From positions 1 through 7,492 of the forward strand of contig CAUEQX010000089.1 of assembly GCA_959020035.1 (NCBI GenBank): 7,492 nt of DNA, in the 5' to 3' direction. Positions 1-4,911 of this stretch are shown here, one piece after another. The notes below the pieces were generated by a model, which made no database searches, was not told the origin of the DNA, and was given only the letters and a program-made list of their open reading frames with translations. Positions within the stretch are counted from its first letter, which is position 1. Each line of letters begins with the position of its first letter. Position numbers and translations under genes: made by a program. This stretch comes from an uncultured Collinsella sp. Lineage in GTDB: Bacteria > Actinomycetota > Coriobacteriia > Coriobacteriales > Coriobacteriaceae.

Positions 1-1128
1 CAGCCTCCCTGCCCCTTCGTGGGCATCTGCGGCGGCTGCTCGTGGGGCAATCTCTCACGCACGGCACAGCTCGCCGCCAAGGAGCAAAACCTGCGCTCCA
101 CGCTCGAGCGCATCGGCAAGTTCGCTCCTGAGCTGGCAGATGAGTTGGTACAGCCCATCTGCCACACCAAGGACGACTGGGGCTACCGCAATAAAATCGA
201 GCTCGAACCGACCGTCGTCAACGGTCGCGTGCGCCTTGGCATGCACGGTGTCGACCCCAGCAAAATCGTGACCGTCGATATGTGTCCGCTGTTCGATAAG
301 CGCTTCCCGAAGGCACTCAAATCGGTCGTCGGCGCACTCAACTATCTAAGCGGCAGCCATGACTTGGGGCTCGAACGCGTGGGCATTCGCGCATCGCGCC
401 GCACCAAGGCACTCGAGGTCGCACTCTGGACGCCCACAGGCTCTTTTCCGCGCTCGCAGGTCTCCCGCGTGCTGGCGGACGCCGCTCATCCTACGAGCAT
501 CGTACGCGTGATGAGCAAGGGCGAAAAGAAGGCCCGCCGTGTCTCCAAGGTCGAAATGCTCGCCGGAGAGGGCTCATGGACCGAGAATATCGCCGAGGAT
601 CAGATGCGCTTGTCTGCCCCGTCTTTTTTCCAGGTCAACACCAAGGGTGCCGAGATTTTGATCGATCTTGTCATGGAAGCGCTCGACCCGCAGGAAGACG
701 AGCTTGCCGTGGACCTGTACTGCGGTGCCGGCACCTTTACCCTGCCGCTCGCCCGCCGCTGCGACTTTGTCGCTGCCGTCGAGGCCTACGGCCCCGCCGT
801 GCGCGATCTACGCCGTAACCTGGAAATCAACAAGCTTGATAACGTCGACGTCATTGGCGGAGACGCGGTGCGCGAGTTCCCCGACCAGGACGCCGATGTC
901 CTAGTAGTCGACCCGCCGCGTGCAGGCCTAGCGCCTGAGGCCATCGACCTCATCGCCAGCACAAGCGCTCGCGATGTCGCCTATGTGAGCTGCGACCCGG
1001 CCACCCTGGCGCGCGATCTCAAACGCTTTGTCGAAGAAGGCACCTTCTCCCCCGTAAAGATCACGCCAGTCGACCTGTTCCCACAAACCTTCCACTGCGA
1101 GACCGTCGTCCACCTTAGGCGCAACTAG
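1..1128 (+). CDS. 23S rRNA/tRNA uracil-C5 methyltransferase, RlmD/TrmA family (5' end cut by window)
   Basis: SAM-dependent enzyme that methylates C5 of a uridine in RNA, probably 23S rRNA. The reading frame is open from base 1, so the start lies outside the window; the GTG at 19 is internal. Four cysteines fit the [4Fe-4S] site of this family: three in CPFVGICGGC (bases 10-39) and one in DMCPLF (codon 283-285). The conserved SFFQVN segment follows at about 625-642, then the SAM-binding motif DLYCGAGTF (about 712-738) and VDPPRAGL (about 907-930). The nucleophilic Cys is in SCDPATLARD (codon 991-993) and the catalytic-base Glu in HCETVVHL (codon 1099-1101). All key residues are present, so the enzyme should be active. 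The N-terminal TRAM domain expected in many members would lie upstream and cannot be seen. Whether the target is U1939 (RlmD), U747 or tRNA U54 cannot be decided from sequence; single Gram-positive enzymes can modify two rRNA sites. The gene ends 14 nt before a strong hairpin. Confidence 0.93.
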   Translation, partial: QPPCPFVGICGGCSWGNLSRTAQLAAKEQNLRSTLERIGKFAPELADELVQPICHTKDDWGYRNKIELEPTVVNGRVRLGMHGVDPSKIVTVDMCPLFDKRFPKALKSVVGALNYLSGSHDLGLERVGIRASRRTKALEVALWTPTGSFPRSQVSRVLADAAHPTSIVRVMSKGEKKARRVSKVEMLAGEGSWTENIAEDQMRLSAPSFFQVNTKGAEILIDLVMEALDPQEDELAVDLYCGAGTFTLPLARRCDFVAAVEAYGPAVRDLRRNLEINKLDNVDVIGGDAVREFPDQDADVLVVDPPRAGLAPEAIDLIASTSARDVAYVSCDPATLARDLKRFVEEGTFSPVKITPVDLFPQTFHCETVVHLRRN

Positions 1129-1142
1129 CTGATGATTTTTCT

Positions 1143-1196
1143 GGGACGGGGATTAAATGATCAATTTGTACCGAATGATTATTTAATCCCCGTCCC
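1143..1196. terminator. Long perfect inverted repeat after the methyltransferase gene, terminator-like and possibly REP-like
   Basis: The arms 1143-1158 (GGGACGGGGATTAAAT) and 1181-1196 are exact reverse complements (16 bp). The stem continues inward by one G-T and four more pairs (1159-1163 with 1176-1180), leaving a 12-nt loop. The plus-strand copy is followed directly by TTTT (1197-1200), so it could terminate the methyltransferase transcript. The AT-rich inner half and GC-rich outer half are unlike the other terminators here. The arm length and the GGGACGGGG end recall the palindromic repeats mobilised by RAYT (Y1_Tnp) transposases. That second reading is inference: only one copy is visible and no RAYT gene is in the window. 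Confidence 0.7.
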
Positions 1197-1220
1197 TTTT
1201 AAACATTGGGAAATCGAGCG

Positions 1221-1248
1221 TGGCAAGCGGAGGTCTTCGGGGTATAAG
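1221..1248 (+). promoter_or_regulatory. Possible promoter for the DJ-1/maf unit
   Basis: TATAAG at 1243-1248 is one mismatch from the -10 consensus. A weak -35 candidate (TGGCAA, 1221-1226) lies 16 nt upstream. The position, between hairpin 1143-1196 and the start codon at 1285, is right for a promoter serving a gene that follows a terminator. The -35 match is poor, so the call is tentative. Confidence 0.3.
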
Positions 1249-1272
1249 ACGGCTAATTGTATGCCGCCTATG

Positions 1273-1278
1273 AAAGGA
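1273..1278 (+). promoter_or_regulatory. Ribosome binding site that fixes the DJ-1 family start
   Basis: AAAGGA lies 6 nt before the ATG at 1285. This spacing, together with the family-typical N-terminus MPSVAVLAADGFE, selects 1285 over the in-frame ATG codons at 1132 and 1261. Confidence 0.75.
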
Positions 1279-1284
1279 ACCCTC

Positions 1285-1827
1285 ATGCCCAGCGTTGCCG
1301 TTCTCGCCGCCGATGGCTTTGAAACTATTGAATGCTTGACCATGGTCGATGTCATGCGTCGCGGCGGCGTGCGTGCCACGCTCGTCTCGATCATGCCCAC
1401 GCGCGAGGTCGTAAGCTCGCTGCAGATCCCCGTGACCTGCGATGCGCTCTTTGATGAGATCAACTTTGACGAGTACGACTGCGTCGTGCTGCCCGGCGGC
1501 CTGCCCGGTGCCACCAACCTGCGCGCAGATCAGCGCGTCTGCGACGTGGTCTGCGAGTTCGCCGCAACCAAGCACGTCGCCGCCATCTGCGCCGCCCCGT
1601 TTATCCTGGGCGAGCTCGACCTGCTCGAGGGGCGCCATGCCACGTGCTTCCCTGGCTTTGAGAAAAGCTTCCCCGAAGGCGCCTATACCGGCGAGAAGGT
1701 CACGCAAGACGGCAACATCATCACTGCCAGCGGCATGGCACAGTCCCTCCCCTTTGCATTGGAGCTGCTGCGCACGCTCGCCGGCGACAAGGCCGTCGAT
1801 AAGGTCGCCGAGGGCATTCAGCTATGA
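1285..1827 (+). CDS. DJ-1/PfpI family protein (YajL/ThiJ-like)
   Basis: A 180-residue cytoplasmic protein of the DJ-1/PfpI (class I glutamine amidotransferase-like) superfamily, of the size usual for YajL. Members are linked to oxidative and carbonyl stress, as chaperone, glyoxalase or deglycase-like activities; the deglycase claim is debated in the literature. The sequence shows the N-terminal strand with the conserved acidic site (ADGFETIE, residues 9-16), the loop VVLPGGLPGA (67-76), and the nucleophile elbow AICAAPFIL with Cys102. TCFPGFE (120-126) and ITASGMAQ (146-153) are the usual YajL-type segments. The in-frame extension back to 1132 is rejected because it would translate hairpin 1143-1196. 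The stop overlaps the Maf start (ATGA), so the two genes are very probably co-transcribed and translationally coupled. Nothing visible gives the physiological substrate. Confidence 0.9.
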   Translation: MPSVAVLAADGFETIECLTMVDVMRRGGVRATLVSIMPTREVVSSLQIPVTCDALFDEINFDEYDCVVLPGGLPGATNLRADQRVCDVVCEFAATKHVAAICAAPFILGELDLLEGRHATCFPGFEKSFPEGAYTGEKVTQDGNIITASGMAQSLPFALELLRTLAGDKAVDKVAEGIQL

Positions 1828-2405
1828 TTTTGGCTTCGCAATCACCGCGCCGCATCGAGTTGATGCGCGAGGCGGGCTATGACATTCGCATCATTCCTGC
1901 CGATATCGACGAAACGCCGTTTGATGGCGAGGCCCCGCTTACGCTCGTTGAACGCTTAGCACGCGCCAAAGCCGCCGCCGTTGCCGCCGAACATGCCGAG
2001 CCCAATGAGCTGACGGTCGCGGCCGACACCATCGTCACCTTTGACGGCAAGATTCTGGGCAAGCCGGCAACCGAGGACGAGGCGCGCACCATGCTCCGTG
2101 AGCTTTCGGGCCGCACGCACCAGGTCGCAACCGGCGTCTGCATCGTTAAGGCAGGCGACACGGCCGCCCCGCATGCCGCCGAGAGCCTGTCCTTTGTCGA
2201 TGTGACCGACGTGACGTTCTACGAGCTCACCGACGAGCAGATCGAGCACTACGTCGCCTCGGGTGAGCCCATGGACAAGGCCGGCGCCTACGGCATTCAG
2301 GGCACAGGAGGACGCATGCTCGTGCACGATATTTCGGGCGACTTCTATAACGTGGTGGGCCTACCCATCGCCCGCGTCGCGCGCGCGATTCAAAAACTCT
2401 CGTAA
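1824..2405 (+). CDS. maf: Maf family nucleoside triphosphate pyrophosphatase (dTTP/UTP type)
   Basis: A 193-residue house-cleaning enzyme that hydrolyses non-canonical or excess nucleoside triphosphates to the monophosphate and PPi, preventing misincorporation. The N-terminal motif SQSPRR (residues 5-10) is the Maf phosphate-binding signature. AADT (66-69) carries the catalytic Asp68, followed by ILGKP with Lys80 and SGRTHQVATGV (95-105). AGAYGIQG (153-160) with Gln159 and SGDFYNVVGLP (171-181) match the YhdE-type group active on dTTP, UTP and modified pyrimidine nucleotides, rather than the YceF (m7GTP) group. This subgroup call is by motif only. The length is normal. The ATG sits in the stop of the DJ-1 gene (4-nt overlap), with GAGGG at 1810-1814 as a possible ribosome binding site. 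A hairpin 8 nt after the stop probably ends the unit. Confidence 0.93.
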   Translation: MILASQSPRRIELMREAGYDIRIIPADIDETPFDGEAPLTLVERLARAKAAAVAAEHAEPNELTVAADTIVTFDGKILGKPATEDEARTMLRELSGRTHQVATGVCIVKAGDTAAPHAAESLSFVDVTDVTFYELTDEQIEHYVASGEPMDKAGAYGIQGTGGRMLVHDISGDFYNVVGLPIARVARAIQKLS

Positions 2406-2413
2406 TTGCATCT

Positions 2414-2436
2414 GGCGCTGGGTATCCCCCGGCGCC
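2414..2436 (+). terminator. Terminator-like hairpin after maf
   Basis: The arms 2414-2422 (GGCGCTGGG) and 2428-2436 pair over 9 bp with one G-U, around a 5-nt loop. They are followed by TACAATTTT (2437-2445). The U-run is interrupted, so this is a plausible but not perfect intrinsic terminator. The rest of the maf-peptidase gap (2446-2506) holds the palindrome CCGTACGG at 2452-2459 and the peptidase ribosome binding site. No convincing promoter is seen there. Confidence 0.55.
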
Positions 2437-2506
2437 TACAATTTTGGCGTACCGTACGGATCCCGACCGGGCACAAGGCGCGGCGGAAAACCGATAGGAG
2501 TTAAAC

Positions 2507-3508
2507 ATGGATACACTGCTCGAGGCCATTGACGTCTGCGATGTCGATGGCTTTTGCTATGGCAACTATACGGACGAGGAGGCCGGCACCGGTTGCACCG
2601 TAATCGTGGCACCCGAGGGCGCCACCGGCGGCGTTGACGTTCGCGGCGGTGCTCCCGCATCGCGCGAAACCGACCTGCTGCGACCCGAGAACACTGTCGA
2701 CAAGGTCCACGCCGTCTGCCTTTCGGGTGGATCGGCCTTTGGCCTCGAGGCTGCAAGCGGCGTCGCTCGCGAGCTTGAGAGCCGCGGCATCGGCCTTCCC
2801 GTCGGCCCCACGCAGGTGCCTATCGTGTGCTCGAGCTGTATCTTCGACCTCGCCTTTGGTAACCCCACCGTTCGCCCCGACATTGAGGCCGGCATCGCCG
2901 CCGTGCGCGAAGCACTCGACAACACCCCCACCAAGCTCGAACAGGGCAACGTAGGCGCCGGCACGGGCGCTACCGTGGGTAAGCTCATGGGCCCCGCTAC
3001 CTGCATGAAGGCCGGCCTTGGCGCTGCCGCCGTGGCGCTCGGTCCCGTTAAGGTAGGCGCCGTGGTCTCGGTCAACGCCTGCGGCAACGTGGTCGACCCC
3101 TTCACCGGCGAGTGGGTCGCCGGCATGCGCGCCGCCGCCGATAGCGACCAAATCGTCGACATGGAACTCGCAGCCTTTGCCGCCGCCGGATCCATGCAGA
3201 TGCCGCTCGACCGCACCAACACCACCATCAGCTGCATCGTCACCAACGTGGAACTCACTAAGGCACAAGCCACCAAGGTCTCCCAGATGGCCGCAGACGC
3301 CTACGCACACGCCATCCGTCCCACGCACACCACCAACGACGGCGACACCATCTACACCCTCGCCAGCGGCAAACTGGGCGCCCAGGCAAGCGCCGCCGTT
3401 CCCCTAGACCTGCTGGGCATGCTCGCCGTAAGGGCCCTGGAAACCGCCATCGTAAACGGAGCCAAAACCGCAAAAACCTCCCACGGCATCCCCGGCGCCG
3501 CGAAGTAG
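2507..3508 (+). CDS. P1 family (S58, DmpA/NylC-like) self-processing aminopeptidase/amidase
   Basis: A 333-residue member of the P1/S58 N-terminal nucleophile hydrolases (DmpA L-aminopeptidase/D-esterase, BapA, nylon oligomer hydrolase NylC). These are made as one chain that cleaves itself, exposing a Ser or Thr nucleophile at the new beta-subunit N-terminus. Family segments visible are LSGGSAFGLEAASGV (72-86), GNVGAGTGATVGK (147-159) and VGAVVSVNACGNVVDP (183-198). RTNTTISCIVTN (236-247) resembles the NylC processing site, so I infer cleavage between Asn238 and Thr239, giving roughly 26-kDa and 10-kDa chains. There is no signal peptide or membrane segment, so it is probably cytoplasmic. AGGAG at 2496-2500 lies 6 nt before the ATG. 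The substrate is unknown: short peptides, beta-peptides, D-amino acid amides or other amides are possible. It follows a terminator-like hairpin and ends 11 nt before element A, so it appears monocistronic. Confidence 0.88.
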   Translation: MDTLLEAIDVCDVDGFCYGNYTDEEAGTGCTVIVAPEGATGGVDVRGGAPASRETDLLRPENTVDKVHAVCLSGGSAFGLEAASGVARELESRGIGLPVGPTQVPIVCSSCIFDLAFGNPTVRPDIEAGIAAVREALDNTPTKLEQGNVGAGTGATVGKLMGPATCMKAGLGAAAVALGPVKVGAVVSVNACGNVVDPFTGEWVAGMRAAADSDQIVDMELAAFAAAGSMQMPLDRTNTTISCIVTNVELTKAQATKVSQMAADAYAHAIRPTHTTNDGDTIYTLASGKLGAQASAAVPLDLLGMLAVRALETAIVNGAKTAKTSHGIPGAAK

Positions 3509-3519
3509 CCTAACCTGAC

Positions 3520-3644
3520 GGTTGCCCGGTGGGGCTTGGTTATGTTTGCTGCTCTACAGTCCTGGCTCGCACGAAGAGCACATTAAGTGCTCTTCGGCTC
3601 GTGCGGAACTCGCGACAAACATAACCAAGCCCCACCGGGCAACC
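3520..3644 (+). repeat. Nested-hairpin element A (copy 1 of a two-member family)
   Basis: The outer arms 3520-3548 and 3616-3644 are exact reverse complements over 29 bp, GC-rich at the base and AT-rich (ATGTTTG) at the inner end. Inside is a core (3556-3610) with a second hairpin: GAAGAGCAC (3573-3581), loop ATTAA, GTGCTCTTC (3587-3595). CGCAC (3568-3572) can pair with GTGCG (3601-3605) around a 5-nt bulge, and AGTCC (3558-3562) with GGAACT (3605-3610) if one A is bulged and the shared G is allotted to one helix. The element starts 11 nt after the peptidase stop. No T-run follows the outer stem, so it is not a textbook intrinsic terminator. The core is almost identical to element B read on the other strand. 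Function unknown: 3'-end RNA structure, processing or stability element, non-canonical terminator or palindromic repeat are all possible. Confidence 0.85.
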
Positions 3645-3661
3645 TACCAACCAGATTCTTT

Positions 3662-3712
3662 TCAGCCCAGGCCCCTGTGTACCGCGCGTCGAAGATCTTC
3701 AAATTCAAATAA
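3662..3712 (+). pseudogene. Relic of the 3' end of a second glycosyltransferase gene
   Basis: In this frame the bases read APVYRASKIFKFK and then TAA (3710-3712). The intact glycosyltransferase on the other strand ends GLYRLASKIFKFN and stop. The two share 17 identical coding bases, AAGATCTTCAAATTCAA (3692-3708 on plus, 3884-3900 on minus), in the same codon phase and next to the stop. The frame is open further upstream, but there is no start or catalytic domain before element A begins. I infer that a paralogous gene once lay here, reading toward element B, and that all but its tail was deleted. The left boundary is approximate. Confidence 0.6.
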
Positions 3713-3737
3713 CCTGACAATCGATTCTTATTGCAGA

Positions 3738-3847
3738 GGCCCCTTGGTCTTTAGTTTGATACAAGTTCCGCACGAGCCGGAAAGCACTTAATGTGCTTTC
3801 CGTGCGAGCAGGACTGTTCGCAGTAGCAAACTAAAGGCCAAGGGGCC
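3738..3847 (-). repeat. Nested-hairpin element B (copy 2 of the family, inverted relative to A)
   Basis: The outer arms 3738-3758 and 3827-3847 pair over 21 bp with one G-T (3748/3837). The core is 3764-3817, with inner hairpin GGAAAGCAC (3779-3787), loop TTAAT, GTGCTTTCC (3793-3801). Read on the minus strand, the core matches element A at about 50 of 55 positions: one single-base indel and four substitutions, the latter forming two compensatory pairs in the inner stem. The outer stem sequence is mostly different from A, though both keep CTTGGT near the middle and GTTTG at the inner end. The element lies 32 nt past the glycosyltransferase stop and is in the same orientation to that gene as A is to the peptidase. 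No T-run follows it on either strand. Confidence 0.85.
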
Positions 3848-3879
3848 CAGTCAACCTATCAGCAGCGATTACTCAGCAG

Positions 3880-4911
3880 CTAGTTGAATTTGAAGATCTT
3901 TGAGGCAAGACGGTATAGGCCGAGTGTGGTTTTGTCTCCCGCCCGTCCGCGCAGATTGGTGAAGAACCCGACCACGCCGTAACGGGCACGACGATACATG
4001 CGCTCGTCGTAGGCCTTCAAATCATTCCACAGCGTCTTTAGGCCCTCGTCGGCGCAATCTTCCTCGGAAAGCTTGGTGAGCACCGAGCAGATCGCCATCA
4101 TCATGGTGAAGTAGCCCATCATGTACGAACGCAGGCGCGACGACTCAACATCGCTGTACAGGTGGTACGACTCCATCATGATACGCGTAACACGGAACTG
4201 CTGGTCCAGACGCTTGACCATCGTGGCCTCGTTGACACTCTGGCCCTCGCGACCGATAAAGTAGCGGTAGAGGTCGATGTCGGCGTAGTACATGGTCTTG
4301 CAACGCGGCAGCGGCACGTAGGCGTAGATGTTGTCCACATAGAACGTGTGCGGCGGCATGGGAAGGTTGGACTCGCGCAGCACATCCGTGCGATAGCACA
4401 GGCTGTGCATGAGTAGGTTCTGGTCCAGGCGGAAATGACCGATCTGATCCCAGGAAAAAATCTTCTTGCGCGGCAGGGCAAATTTGTAGCCAATAGCGGT
4501 ATGCGTGCCCTCGTAAACCTTCTCGTACACGTAGTTCGAGATAAACAGGTCAACGCGCTGGTCACGCTCTTCAAAGCCACGCAGAATCGACAGCATAGTC
4601 GAAAGAGCCGCAGCGTCGAGCCAGTCATCCGAGTCGACAACCTTGTAGTAGGTGCCCTGTGCCTCGCGCAGACCCGAAAGGACGGCAATACCGTGGCCAC
4701 CGTTCTCCTGGTGTACCGCGCGAATGATACCGGGATAACGTGCCTCCCACTCGTCGGCCTTGGCGGCCGTCTCGTCCTTGGAGCCGTCGTCCACCACGAT
4801 AATCTCGATATCGGTGGCGTAATTGCTCCCCTCCAAGATGGAGGTGATGCAATGGTCCATATCCTTAGCGGCATTATACGAGGGAATACCGAATGTTATG
4901 ACTTTATGCAT
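3880..4911 (-). CDS. Family 2 glycosyltransferase (GT-A fold), probable surface-glycan synthesis
   Basis: A 343-residue GT2 enzyme that would transfer a sugar from a nucleotide-sugar donor to a glycan or lipid-linked acceptor at the cytoplasmic face of the membrane. It opens with the typical strand ITFGIPSYNAAKDM, followed by IIVVDDGSKDET (nucleotide binding, DDGS at 41-44), ENGGHG and VVDSDDW (91-97, the metal-binding DxD-type motif). The C-terminal half is less conserved and basic, ending RLASKIFKFN, with no clear membrane helix, as in EpsJ-like enzymes. I chose the ATG at 4909-4911: it gives the standard N-terminus MHKVITFGIPSYN. A start at 4929 would add six residues. Neither has a strong ribosome binding site. 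The start overlaps the glf stop by 8 nt, so translation is probably coupled. The neighbour suggests UDP-galactofuranose as donor, but sequence alone does not prove it. Element B follows the stop. Confidence 0.88.
   Translation of the reverse strand: MHKVITFGIPSYNAAKDMDHCITSILEGSNYATDIEIIVVDDGSKDETAAKADEWEARYPGIIRAVHQENGGHGIAVLSGLREAQGTYYKVVDSDDWLDAAALSTMLSILRGFEERDQRVDLFISNYVYEKVYEGTHTAIGYKFALPRKKIFSWDQIGHFRLDQNLLMHSLCYRTDVLRESNLPMPPHTFYVDNIYAYVPLPRCKTMYYADIDLYRYFIGREGQSVNEATMVKRLDQQFRVTRIMMESYHLYSDVESSRLRSYMMGYFTMMMAICSVLTKLSEEDCADEGLKTLWNDLKAYDERMYRRARYGVVGFFTNLRGRAGDKTTLGLYRLASKIFKFN

Larger units (their letters stand above)
3509..3879. other. 371-nt convergent intergenic region carrying two nested-hairpin elements and a gene relic
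   Basis: This gap separates the plus-strand peptidase from the minus-strand glycosyltransferase. It holds element A (3520-3644), a glycosyltransferase 3'-end relic (about 3662-3712) and element B (3738-3847). TAACCTGAC occurs twice in direct orientation: at 3511-3519, abutting element A, and at 3710-3718, starting at the relic's stop codon. An open frame crosses the region (3522-3791) but runs through both hairpins and has no family features. I see no other gene and no clear promoter. Confidence 0.75.

Noticed and set aside
1132..1284. N-terminal extension of the DJ-1 family protein from the ATG at 1132
   Set aside because: The extension would translate hairpin 1143-1196 and has no counterpart in the family. 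The ATG at 1285 has a well-spaced AAAGGA and gives a normal-length protein.
3520..3644. Element A (and likewise B) as an ordinary Rho-independent terminator
   Set aside because: No U-tract follows the outer stem or the inner hairpin, and the conserved core with bulges is far more elaborate than a terminator needs. Termination by another route remains possible.
3520..3709. A 190-bp mobile element defined by the TAACCTGAC repeats
   Set aside because: The two ends of the interval are not inverted repeats of each other, and the right end is coding sequence of the relic, so a transposon-like unit is not supported.
3522..3791. 89-codon open frame across elements A and B
   Set aside because: It runs through both palindromes and the relic in a different phase from the relic, and shows no protein-like features.
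3520..3847. CRISPR array or tRNA pair
   Set aside because: Only two copies, inverted rather than direct, with no regular spacers. The cores lack a tRNA cloverleaf and T-loop.
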